Part shown: positions 47,903 through 55,824 of the stretch, piece by piece
How the letters are laid out: each line of letters starts with the position of its first letter
Numbering within the stretch: position 1 is the stretch's first letter
Assembly: GCA_045538305.1 (NCBI GenBank)
Contig: JAZSRC010000016.1
Coordinates: 1 to 64,000, forward strand
DNA length: 64,000 bases
Source of the DNA: SFHK01 sp045538305
GTDB lineage: Bacteria; Bacillota; Clostridia; Christensenellales; Aristaeellaceae
Reading direction: 5' to 3'
The notes under the pieces: model-generated
What the model saw: only the letters and a program-made list of their open reading frames with translations
Database searches by the model: none
Told to the model about the DNA's origin: nothing
Made by a program: the position numbers and the translations under genes

Positions 47903-49360
47903 TTATGCCTTTCTGACCTTCGGACCGGCAGGGGTATCTTCGATTACATATCCCTTTTCCAGAACCTCTGCGCGGATGCGGTCAGCCTCGGCAAAATTCT
48001 TCGCCTTTTTGGCGCTGATTCTGTCAAGCGCCAGCTTTTCAATTTCTGTGTCCGCGTCGCAGCCGTCAAATACGACGGTTACTACGGCGTTTGCGGCGCT
48101 GGCCGCCTGCTTTTTCATATCCTCGCGCTTGGCTTTTGCCTTTTCAATCAGGCTGAGCCCAAGCACCGTATCGAAGGAAGCGATGGCCTGAAGCTTGGTA
48201 AAATCGTTCGTCGGGTACTTAAGAACGTCGTACAGGCTGGTTACGGCAAGAGAGGTATTCAGGTCGTTATCCAGCGCGAAGCAGAATTTTTCCCGAAGCG
48301 CCTTCAAAGCTGCCTCATCGGTTTCGCCGTCGTTTTCCTTCAGAGAAGCGATTTTGTTGATCAGCTTCTGATACGCGCCCTGCGCGTTGGTAAGGTTTTC
48401 AAAGGTAAATACGAGGTTCTTTCTGTAATGGCTCTGCAGGCAGAACAGGCGGTACGCCAGCGGATCATAGCCCTTTTCCTCAAGCAGCGACACGGTCAGG
48501 AATTCACCCTTGGACTTGGACATTTTGCCCTGCGCGCTGTTTAAGTGATGCACATGCATCCAATAGTTGCACCACTTATGGCCCAGATATGCCTCCGACT
48601 GCGCAATTTCATTCGTATGATGCGGGAACGCGTTGTCAACGCCGCCGCAGTGGATATCGATATCCTCGCCCAGATGCTTCATGGAAATGCAGCTGCATTC
48701 AATGTGCCAGCCGGGATAACCGACGCCCCAGGGAGAATCCCACTTCAGCGCCTGATCCTCAAACTTGGATTTGGTGAACCACAAAACAAAGTCGTTCTTG
48801 TTGCGCTTGTTCTGATCCTCCTCAACGCCTTCACGAACGCCAACTGCCAGATCTTCCTCGTTGAAGTCGTTGAACACATAGTATTTTTCGAGCTTTGAGG
48901 TATCAAAGTACACGTTTCCGCCTGCAAGATAGGCATATTCCGTCTCAATTAGGCGCGTGATGATTTTGATATACTCATCAATCATATTGGTTGCGGGCTC
49001 TACCACATCCGGGCGCTTGATGTTAAGCTTTCTGCAATCGTCAAAGAACGCATCGGTATAGAACTGGGCAATCTGCATGACGGATTTGTTCTCGCGCTTT
49101 GCACCCTTTACCATCTTGTCCTCGCCTTCATCGGCGTCGCTGGTCAGATGGCCTACATCCGTAATGTTCATAACACGCTTTACATTATAGCCCGAAAAAC
49201 GCAGATACTTTTCCAGCACGTCCTCCATCAGGTAGGAACGCAAGTTGCCAATATGCGCGAAATGGTAAACCGTAGGACCGCAGGTATACATCTTTACGAT
49301 GTCGGGATGGTTTGGGACAAACTCCTCCTTGGTGCGGCTGGCGGTGTTATAAAGCTTCAT
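47903..49360 (-). CDS. cysS: Cysteinyl-tRNA synthetase
   Basis: Charges tRNA-Cys with cysteine. The 485 residues contain the class I HIGH motif as HIGN (FAHIGNLRS, about 34-43), the zinc ligands CGPTVYHF (Cys27), CSCIS and HHTNE, the WHIEC motif and the KMSKS loop at GKMSKSKGEF. The long C-terminal anticodon-binding part is present. GGGAGG precedes ATG 49360. It lies 24 bases downstream of psuG, at the end of the isc operon, so expression may follow Fe-S or sulfur demand. No T-box was seen in front of it. Confidence 0.96.
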   Translation of the reverse strand: MKLYNTASRTKEEFVPNHPDIVKMYTCGPTVYHFAHIGNLRSYLMEDVLEKYLRFSGYNVKRVMNITDVGHLTSDADEGEDKMVKGAKRENKSVMQIAQFYTDAFFDDCRKLNIKRPDVVEPATNMIDEYIKIITRLIETEYAYLAGGNVYFDTSKLEKYYVFNDFNEEDLAVGVREGVEEDQNKRNKNDFVLWFTKSKFEDQALKWDSPWGVGYPGWHIECSCISMKHLGEDIDIHCGGVDNAFPHHTNEIAQSEAYLGHKWCNYWMHVHHLNSAQGKMSKSKGEFLTVSLLEEKGYDPLAYRLFCLQSHYRKNLVFTFENLTNAQGAYQKLINKIASLKENDGETDEAALKALREKFCFALDNDLNTSLAVTSLYDVLKYPTNDFTKLQAIASFDTVLGLSLIEKAKAKREDMKKQAASAANAVVTVVFDGCDADTEIEKLALDRISAKKAKNFAEADRIRAEVLEKGYVIEDTPAGPKVRKA

Positions 49361-49384
49361 ATCAAATAACCTCCCGGAAGATGA

Positions 49385-50311
49385 TCAGTTTCCTTCAGAA
49401 AGCGCGATGGCAATCTTCGCGCCAAGGCGCGCGTTGTTCAAAACCAGCTGAATGTTGCTGTCAAGGCTTCTGCCGCCTGTCAGCTTCTGAATGCGGTCCA
49501 GCAGATAGGGCGTTGTGTCCTTACCCTTGATGCCAAGCTCGTTGGCGTCCTTTACCGCCTGTTCAATGGTACTGTTGATCTCGTCCGGATCCATCGCGTA
49601 CTCATGCGGGATGGGGTTGGCAATCAGCATACCGCCGTTCATACCCAGTTCGCGCTTGGCTTTGAACGCGCCGGCAATCTCCTCGGGCGTGTCAAGGCGA
49701 TAATCCACCTTCAGCCCGCTTCTGTCCGTATAAAACGCCGGAAGCTCTTCGGTGCCGTAGCCGATTACGGGAACGCCCTTGGTTTCCAGATATTCGAGGG
49801 TCAGATTCAAATCCAGAATGGATTTGCAGCCGGCGCATACGACCATAACGTTTGTAATAGCCAGCTCCTCAAGGTCTGCGGAAATGTCCATGGTTACCTC
49901 GGCGCCCCTGTGCACGCCGCCCACACCGCCGGTGGCGAATACGGAAATACCCGCAAGCTGAGCGCCGATCATGGTAGTGGCAACGGTGGTCGCGCCGTCC
50001 ATGCCCTTGGAAAGCAGTACCGGCAGATCGCGGCGGCTGGCTTTATGTACGGATAAGCCGGCCTTTCCCAGGTATTCAATGTCCTCGCGGCTCGCACCGA
50101 CTACGATTTTTCCGCCAATGATGCAGATGGTAGCAGGCACCGCGCCGTTTTCGCGCACAGTCTTTTCTACCAGAAGCGCCGTTTCCACATTCTTGGGATA
50201 AGGCATACCGTGGGAAATGATGGTGCTTTCAAGCGCTACCACGGGGCGATTATGTTTTATGGCCTCCTGTACTTCTTCGGAGACGCGCAGATATTTGGAC
50301 AAATCCTTCAT
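49385..50311 (-). CDS. psuG: Pseudouridine-5'-phosphate glycosidase
   Basis: Cleaves pseudouridine 5'-phosphate to uracil and ribose 5-phosphate. The 308 residues match the PsuG family: VALESTIISHGMPYPKNVETAL at the N-terminus, GGKIVVGASREDIEYLG, SAGGVGGVHRGAE-type sequence (FATGGVGGVHRG), and DRIQKLTGGRSLDSNIQLVLNNA. The partner kinase PsuK is not adjacent. GAGGA lies upstream of the ATG. It is placed between an acetyltransferase gene and cysS in the isc operon. Confidence 0.93.
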   Translation of the reverse strand: MKDLSKYLRVSEEVQEAIKHNRPVVALESTIISHGMPYPKNVETALLVEKTVRENGAVPATICIIGGKIVVGASREDIEYLGKAGLSVHKASRRDLPVLLSKGMDGATTVATTMIGAQLAGISVFATGGVGGVHRGAEVTMDISADLEELAITNVMVVCAGCKSILDLNLTLEYLETKGVPVIGYGTEELPAFYTDRSGLKVDYRLDTPEEIAGAFKAKRELGMNGGMLIANPIPHEYAMDPDEINSTIEQAVKDANELGIKGKDTTPYLLDRIQKLTGGRSLDSNIQLVLNNARLGAKIAIALSEGN

Positions 50312-50322
50312 TTTTTATATCC

Positions 50323-50844
50323 TCATTTCATTTCCGGTGCGCAATCATAGGGTTTAAGCGCAAGCACATAGTCCTTTACGCCCAGCCACGCACCCATTTT
50401 ATAGCCGACAGATTCATATTTACCCGCGCACACAAAACCCATCTTTTCAAAAAGCCTTTCGCTTCTCGGATTCGGGCTGGTAATACAGGCAAGCGCCGTA
50501 AAATAACGGCTGTCATTTTTCAGCATATCCAGAAGGCATTCCAGCAGCCTTTTCCCCCGGCCACAGCCGGTATACTGTTGATCAAGGTATATGCTCACCT
50601 CAACCGTTGGCCTGTACGCGCGCCTTTCCTTGAAAAGGCCTGCATAGGCATAACCGATCACTCGCCCGTTATCCTCCAAAACGATATACGGATACTCCGC
50701 ATGCGACAGAATTCTGTTTTCCATCTCATGAGCGTCCGGCGCTTCGGTTTCAAAGGTGATGGCTGTGTTTTCCACATAGGGACGATAGATTTCGGCAATC
50801 CGCGCGGCGTCTGACAGCCGAACGCCGCGAATCGTTTCCGCCAT
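50323..50844 (-). CDS. GNAT-family N-acetyltransferase (PAT-like)
   Basis: The 173-residue acetyltransferase resembles the phosphinothricin acetyltransferase group: IRGVRLSDAARIAEIYRPYVENTAITFETEAP, then YAYAGLFKERRAYRPTVEVSIYLDQQYTGCGRGKRLLECLL (acetyl-CoA loop) and PNPRSERLFEKMGF. Many members act on toxic amino acids such as methionine sulfoximine or phosphinothricin, or on other amines. It begins two bases after iscU with a ribosome binding site inside that gene. The substrate in this organism is unknown. Confidence 0.85.
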   Translation of the reverse strand: MAETIRGVRLSDAARIAEIYRPYVENTAITFETEAPDAHEMENRILSHAEYPYIVLEDNGRVIGYAYAGLFKERRAYRPTVEVSIYLDQQYTGCGRGKRLLECLLDMLKNDSRYFTALACITSPNPRSERLFEKMGFVCAGKYESVGYKMGAWLGVKDYVLALKPYDCAPEMK

Positions 50845-50846
50845 GC

Positions 50847-51227
50847 TTATGCCTCGCCCGCTTCCTTCTTAGCCTTGTAATCGGCAATTGCGGCGTGCAG
50901 CGCTTCCTCCGCCAGTACGGAGCAGTGCAGCTTGACAGGGGGCAGGCCGCCCAGAGATTCGGTTACCATTTTGTTGGTAATCTGAAGCGCCTCGTCAATG
51001 GTTTTTCCAAGAACCATTTCGGTAGCGCGGCTGGAGGTAGCAATCGCCGCGCCGCAGCCATAGGTTTTGAACTTCACATCTACGATGACTTCATTTTCTA
51101 CCTTGATGAAGATTTTCATGATGTCGCCGCACTTTTCGTTGCCTACCAGGCCTACGCCACTGGCATCCTCGATTTCACCTACGTTGCGGGGATTCATGAA
51201 GTGATCCATAACCTGCTCAGTATACAT
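50847..51227 (-). CDS. iscU: Fe-S cluster scaffold protein IscU
   Basis: Scaffold on which iron-sulfur clusters are built with sulfur from IscS. The 126-residue protein has the three conserved Cys in EKCGD (Cys33), TYGCGAA (Cys58) and LHCSVLA (Cys102), and an Asp two residues after the first Cys. It shows the compact clostridial IscU/NifU N-terminal type. It is 50 bases downstream of the iscS stop, the third gene of the iscR operon. Confidence 0.94.
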   Translation of the reverse strand: MYTEQVMDHFMNPRNVGEIEDASGVGLVGNEKCGDIMKIFIKVENEVIVDVKFKTYGCGAAIATSSRATEMVLGKTIDEALQITNKMVTESLGGLPPVKLHCSVLAEEALHAAIADYKAKKEAGEA

Positions 51228-51277
51228 AATTCTTTCCTTCCTTCCATTTAAAGCCGTTGTCCGGGCGTGATTATCGG

Positions 51278-52438
51278 TTATTGATTGTAAAGAGGCGACA
51301 TGGAGCGCAGACGATCGACGATGACAGTCAGTTCGCTAACCACCTGATCCACTTCCTCCATGGTGTTTTCTTCGCTCAGCGACAGGCGCAAAGAGCCGTG
51401 CGCGATGCCATGCGGAAGGCCGATTGCCAGAAGCACGTGCGAAGGATCGAGCGAGCCGGAAGTGCATGCGGAGCCGGAGGAGGCTGCGATGCCCTTCAGA
51501 TCCAGACTCAGAAGCAGCGCTTCGCCTTCGATATAGCGAATGGATACGTTTACATTGCCCGGCAGGCGCTTTTCGGCATGGCCGTTCAGGCGGCTTTCGG
51601 GAATCCTGTTCAGGATTTCAGAAATCATATGATCGCGCATGGCGATGAGCTTCCTGTTATGCCCTTCAATATCGCTTGTTGCAAGCTCGATTGCCTTGCC
51701 AAGGCCCACGATGGAAGCAAGGTTTTCCGTACCCGCACGTTGCGCACGCTCCTGCGCGCCGCCGCGGATCAGGGGCTGAATGCGCAATCCGCCTTTCAAA
51801 TACAGAGCGCCAACGCCCTTGGGCGCATGGAACTTATGACCGGACAGAGACAGCATGTCGATGCCCATTTCCTTGACGTCAATTTCCATGCTGCCGATAG
51901 CCTGTACGGCGTCGGTATGGAAAAGCGCGCCAGCTTCATGCGCCATGGCGGCGATTTCCTGAATGGGCTGAATGGTGCCGATTTCGTTGTTGGCAGCCAT
52001 AACGGTTACAAGAATTGTATCCTCGGTAATGGCCTTTTTCATTTCATCCATATTGACGATGCCAAACTCATCAACGGGAACATATACGGCCTTGAAGCCC
52101 TCTTTTTCAAGCTGTTCTACCGTATGCAGCACGGCGTGGTGCTCGATGGTGGTGGTGACGATGGTTTTCCGGCCGTTCTTGGCGGCATATGCCGCGCCGC
52201 GAATCGCCCAGTTATCGCTTTCGGTGCCGCAGCCCGTAAAATAGATTTCGCGGCTTTCCGCGCCGATGGCCTTGGCCACCTGACGCCTGGCTTCCTCTGC
52301 CGCCTTCCTTGCCTCGCGGCCGAAGGAATGTACGGAAGAAGGGTTTCCATAGATTTCGGTAAAATACGGCTTCATAGCCTCAAAAACAGGTTCCGTTACG
52401 CGGGTCGTTGCCGCGTTATCCATATAAATGCGCGTCAT
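51278..52438 (-). CDS. iscS: Cysteine desulfurase IscS/NifS
   Basis: PLP enzyme that takes sulfur from cysteine for Fe-S clusters. The 386 residues include the N-terminal IYMDNAATT motif, HHAVLHT region, the PLP lysine in SLSGHKFHAPKG, GGAQERAQRAGTEN and the catalytic Cys loop SGSACTSG. Its start overlaps iscR as ATGA (52435-52438). The order iscR-iscS-iscU matches the isc operon core, but hscA, hscB, fdx and iscA are absent, as in many Clostridia. Confidence 0.95.
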   Translation of the reverse strand: MTRIYMDNAATTRVTEPVFEAMKPYFTEIYGNPSSVHSFGREARKAAEEARRQVAKAIGAESREIYFTGCGTESDNWAIRGAAYAAKNGRKTIVTTTIEHHAVLHTVEQLEKEGFKAVYVPVDEFGIVNMDEMKKAITEDTILVTVMAANNEIGTIQPIQEIAAMAHEAGALFHTDAVQAIGSMEIDVKEMGIDMLSLSGHKFHAPKGVGALYLKGGLRIQPLIRGGAQERAQRAGTENLASIVGLGKAIELATSDIEGHNRKLIAMRDHMISEILNRIPESRLNGHAEKRLPGNVNVSIRYIEGEALLLSLDLKGIAASSGSACTSGSLDPSHVLLAIGLPHGIAHGSLRLSLSEENTMEEVDQVVSELTVIVDRLRSMSPLYNQ

Positions 52439-52872
52439 GCTTCGCTTTCTCCTTTACCGGTTCTCATTTCATAATCGTCTATCATATCCTGAAGCGTAAT
52501 TCCATCCACAATGGCGTTGATGCCTTCAGACACCTTCTGCACCACAAGCCTCGTGGGACATGCGCCGGATTTTTTGCAGGCGTCCTCGAATTTCAGGCAA
52601 TCCGTCATACACAAATCGCCCTCCAGCGCGCGAATAATGCCGCCGACAGTAATATTGCCGGGCGCATCCGAAAGCGTGTAGCCCCCCTGCGCGCCGCGGG
52701 CGGAAAGCACCAGCCCTTCCTTGCGCAAGGCAGCCATCAACTGCTCAAGATATGCTTCGGGAATACTTTGCCTTTCCGCAATGGATTTCAGCGGCTGAGG
52801 CCTGTCGTTTCCGCATACCGCCAGGTCATACATGGCATGAATGCCGTATCGTGCGCGCGTCGATAATTTCAT
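52435..52872 (-). CDS. iscR: Rrf2-family regulator IscR
   Basis: Fe-S-sensing transcription regulator controlling Fe-S assembly genes. The 145-residue protein opens with the Rrf2 winged helix MKLSTRARYGIHAMYDLAVC and has four Cys (residues 88, 92, 99, 105) in C-x3-C-x6-C-x5-C, where an IscR cluster sits. It heads the isc operon, and two copies of a sequence element flank its promoter, consistent with autoregulation. CGGAGG precedes the ATG by seven bases. Confidence 0.93.
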   Translation of the reverse strand: MKLSTRARYGIHAMYDLAVCGNDRPQPLKSIAERQSIPEAYLEQLMAALRKEGLVLSARGAQGGYTLSDAPGNITVGGIIRALEGDLCMTDCLKFEDACKKSGACPTRLVVQKVSEGINAIVDGITLQDMIDDYEMRTGKGESEA

Positions 52873-52887
52873 TTCTGTCCTCCGGAT

Positions 52888-52968
52888 TGAATCCCGACTA
52901 ATTTATAATGATTTCCAAAAGCATTATATCCAACCTCGCCGCCTGCGTCAAGGAATTCCGACTAAATT
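52888..52968. promoter_or_regulatory. Two direct copies of a 17-base element flanking the iscR promoter
   Basis: TGAATCCCGACTAATTT (52888-52904) and GGAATTCCGACTAAATT (52952-52968) match at 14 of 17 positions in the same orientation. One lies in the 5' leader, the other overlaps the -35. The CCGACTAA core is a candidate binding site for IscR, inferred from position. Confidence 0.6.
52923..52951 (-). promoter_or_regulatory. Promoter of the isc operon
   Basis: On the minus strand TTGACG (52951-52946) and TATAAT (52928-52923) are 17 bases apart, about 51 bases upstream of the iscR start. Confidence 0.8.
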
Positions 52969-53075
52969 GCAGGAAATTAACGCACGCCGGAAAAGCAGGA
53001 ATTCCACTATAGGGTGTTGAACAAATATATGGAAAAATGCGTCATATAAGAGACTTAGCAAAATGAGGTGAACGT

Positions 53076-54260
53076 ATGAATAAGAGAAAGAAAATTGCAC
53101 TGGCCGTTATTGCCATTTCACTGGCCATGACGGTATTGGTAGTAGTTTTGTTATCCGGCTCCGGCAACGGATATGAAAAAACCTTCGACGCCATCCGAAA
53201 ACTGGTATTTGAAACGGACAATTTCACCGTTCAGCTCCGGATGGAAAACAGCATCGATGGAAAATACATCGATCGCTTCAACACGATGCTGCTGAAAGAC
53301 GGCAATGACAACGCATCCTGGGCGATCGCCGAAGACGGAACCATTTCGGACGAGGATTACACCATCGACAACAAAACCTATCATTCCTTCGACCACGAAA
53401 AGAAGACCTACTATTTCTATGTCAGTTCTGCGGATTTGTACGACGCCCATTATGAGGACAATGCCGAAACCTTATACAAGCTTACAAAGCTGATGGCAGA
53501 CTTCTTCTCCGGGAACGTGAAAAATCAGTTCTCCCACAGCCGCATGGAAAACGGAGACCGCTACACCGTAAGTCTCAATGAATCCCAGCTGCCCGAGGCG
53601 GCGACTCTGCTTCTGGAGCTGATCAACACGGCCTCATCCGAGGTGTACCTGTCCGAAATAGAATACGAGGACTTCGACGCCACCTTCCGCGCTTACTACA
53701 AGGACAAGACCGGAAGCGACCTTGCCGAGAATTTCTTTGACGTATACTATAACAATAAGGAGCTGCGGGACGCCTTCTCACTCATGCGCGATGATATGTA
53801 TAAGAAATATACCGAAATGCTCACGCCGTACGGCGATGACGGGTATGTATACGTCTATACCGATGGCACGGCCGATGCATTTGCCAGCGGAGTCGATTTC
53901 TATAAATCCCTGGAATTCACAAGTGAAAACATAGAAAAGTTCGGAACGACGCCCTTTATGAAGAGCATGCAGCTAAAAAATGCGTCTGCTCAGATCGACA
54001 TTGACGAATCCGGCCGGTTCACGAACATCCGCGCAAAGCTGGATCTGGAAATCACCGATTTTGCCGGAAACAAGCGCACAAATACATTTGATTTAGAAGC
54101 GGTTTTCTCCGATTACGGAACGACGAGCATTTCTCTTCCCGATATGACGGGATATGTGTTCAGCAAAGATATTCAGAAAGAAAAGGTGGTTGTGATTCAG
54201 GAAATCGAGTTTAACGGCGCGGCATACCCGGTTGAGTATACGGAGATGGTGGAAAAATGA
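53076..54260 (+). CDS. Membrane-anchored extracytoplasmic protein of unknown function
   Basis: The 394-residue protein has an N-terminal uncleaved signal anchor (IALAVIAISLAMTVLVVVLL, about residues 8-27) and a large acidic outer region rich in Tyr, Asp and Ser. I recognise no domain; the pattern of long beta-type stretches (for example NGYEKTFDAIRKLVFETDNFTVQLRME and FDLEAVFSDYGTTSISLPDMTGYVFSKD) suggests a repeated half. GAGGTG precedes the ATG. Its stop overlaps the ABC ATPase start (ATGA), so it probably works with that transporter. Function is not known. Confidence 0.7.
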   Translation: MNKRKKIALAVIAISLAMTVLVVVLLSGSGNGYEKTFDAIRKLVFETDNFTVQLRMENSIDGKYIDRFNTMLLKDGNDNASWAIAEDGTISDEDYTIDNKTYHSFDHEKKTYYFYVSSADLYDAHYEDNAETLYKLTKLMADFFSGNVKNQFSHSRMENGDRYTVSLNESQLPEAATLLLELINTASSEVYLSEIEYEDFDATFRAYYKDKTGSDLAENFFDVYYNNKELRDAFSLMRDDMYKKYTEMLTPYGDDGYVYVYTDGTADAFASGVDFYKSLEFTSENIEKFGTTPFMKSMQLKNASAQIDIDESGRFTNIRAKLDLEITDFAGNKRTNTFDLEAVFSDYGTTSISLPDMTGYVFSKDIQKEKVVVIQEIEFNGAAYPVEYTEMVEK

Positions 54261-54979
54261 GCGCAGTACTTGAAATAACCGACGCAAAGCGTGTATACCG
54301 GAACGGGCGCGGCCTTCAGGAAACAAACCTTATGCTGAACGAGGGTGAAATTCTGGGCCTGCTTGGTGCAAACGGAAGCGGAAAGACAACGCTGCTGAAA
54401 ATCGCATGCGCCCTTACAAAGCCGGACGCCGGAAGCGTGACAATCTGCGGCGTTCCCCTGTCGGAAGATCCCGTAAAAGCGCTTGGCTATGTAGGCGCTT
54501 TGATTGAAACCCCCGCTGTGTATCCGAATCTTTCCGCGCGCGACAATCTAAAAGTTGCATGCGCATACAGGCAGCTGGACGCAAAAAAATATGTCGACAG
54601 GCTGCTGGAAATTTTCGGTCTTACGAACTATCAGAAGGATAAAGTACGAAGGTATTCGCTGGGTATGAAGCAGCGCATGGCGCTGGCGCTGGCATTTCTG
54701 GGCGACAAAAAGCTGATTCTGCTGGACGAACCCACAAACGGCCTCGATATTGCCAGTAAATCCAATACGAAGAATATGATCAAACACGCGTGTTTTGATC
54801 TGGGCGCGGCGGCGATTATTTCAAGCCACTTGTCCGATGAGCTTGAAAAGCTCTCTACGCGCGTCAGAATTCTGAAAAACGGCTATACCGCCGCAGACGT
54901 TCCCATCGAACAAGCGCTTGCAAACGGCGCTGCCCTGGAGGACTTCTATCTGGCCGTAACAAGGGAGGGAAACGAATGA
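54257..54979 (+). CDS. ABC transporter ATP-binding protein (BcrA-type)
   Basis: The 240-residue ATPase has Walker A GANGSGKTT (about 37-45), signature YSLGMKQRM, Walker B KLILLDEPTNGLD and H-loop SSHLSDEL. These belong to the BcrA/NatA class of ABC-2-type exporters, which commonly remove peptide antibiotics or lantibiotics, or act as stress transporters. It overlaps both the upstream membrane-anchored protein (ATGA) and the downstream permease (ATGA at 54976). Substrate unknown. Confidence 0.9.
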   Translation: MSAVLEITDAKRVYRNGRGLQETNLMLNEGEILGLLGANGSGKTTLLKIACALTKPDAGSVTICGVPLSEDPVKALGYVGALIETPAVYPNLSARDNLKVACAYRQLDAKKYVDRLLEIFGLTNYQKDKVRRYSLGMKQRMALALAFLGDKKLILLDEPTNGLDIASKSNTKNMIKHACFDLGAAAIISSHLSDELEKLSTRVRILKNGYTAADVPIEQALANGAALEDFYLAVTREGNE

Positions 54980-55692
54980 CCGGAATTCTCTCGGCATTCA
55001 AAGCCGAAACCCTCAAACTCCGAAAGCACAAGCGATACACGGTATTCCTTTTTATCGCGCTTGCCCTGACAGTCATCGGCTATGTGATCCGCATCATACT
55101 GAACCAGCATCTTCATGTAAATCCCGGAAGCTCAATTGTATCAGGGGCGCTCTTTACCGTATACCTTCCGCTGATCGCATTCATTGCTGCAAACGACCTG
55201 CTGGCCGGCGAATTGAAGGACAGAAGCATTCTCGTATGCCTGTTAAGCCCGGTATCGCGCATGTGCGTGTATATCGCAAAGTGCTTGGCGATTCTGGCCG
55301 TATGCCTTTTTCATGCGCTGGTGCTCATTTTCACGGAAACAGTATATCTCCTGATTTTCGAAAAAACCCTTTCCCTGCTTCCGTATGTATACGTCCTCGT
55401 CGACATGCTGCCGCTGTTTACGCTGATCGCCTTTTCCTGCCTGATGTCGGTTGTCACGCAAAGCCCCGCGCTGTCAATGCTTTTATCCATCGGCGGCTAT
55501 ATCGCGCTTTTCGTGCTGGGTTCCTTCTTTGGTCTGTCGCCGATTATGTTTACCAGCTACTTAACCTGGCACACCCTCCTGCACGGCGGTTTGGGTTTTA
55601 CCGACCTGATCATTCGCTTTTTGGCAGTCGCTGCTCCCATGACGCTGTTTGTGTCCGCAGGTGCGCTGATTCTGGACAGCAAGAGTCTGTAA
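54976..55692 (+). CDS. ABC-2-type transporter permease
   Basis: The 238-residue integral membrane protein has six predicted spans (about residues 20-40, 55-75, 97-120, 130-152, 160-180, 205-230) and the ABC-2 features NDLLAGELKDRSILVCLLSPVSRMCVYIAKC near the second cytoplasmic loop. It forms the membrane part of the exporter with the ATPase at 54257-54979, with which it overlaps by four bases. A terminator follows 40 bases after its stop. Confidence 0.88.
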   Translation: MTGILSAFKAETLKLRKHKRYTVFLFIALALTVIGYVIRIILNQHLHVNPGSSIVSGALFTVYLPLIAFIAANDLLAGELKDRSILVCLLSPVSRMCVYIAKCLAILAVCLFHALVLIFTETVYLLIFEKTLSLLPYVYVLVDMLPLFTLIAFSCLMSVVTQSPALSMLLSIGGYIALFVLGSFFGLSPIMFTSYLTWHTLLHGGLGFTDLIIRFLAVAAPMTLFVSAGALILDSKSL

Positions 55693-55734
55693 TCCAACCC
55701 ATTTCGCGCAAAGCGCCTTTCCCTATTACAAAAA

Positions 55735-55778
55735 CGAAGCCTTCCGCCACCTTGAAAGTGGGAGAAGGCTTCGTTTTT
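55735..55778. terminator. Bidirectional terminator between ABC permease and BspA-like gene
   Basis: CGAAGCCTTC (55735-55744) and GAAGGCTTCG (55764-55773) form a perfect 10-bp stem, with an inner CCAC/GTGG pair. TTTTT follows on each strand, so it can stop both convergent transcripts. Confidence 0.88.
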
Positions 55779-55824
55779 GCCATCGTATCTTTTTTTCGAT
55801 TGAGGACGTTTCAGAAAACCGACG

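Noticed and set aside
51257..52474. 405-codon frame opposite iscS
   Set aside because: Antisense shadow of the cysteine desulfurase gene.
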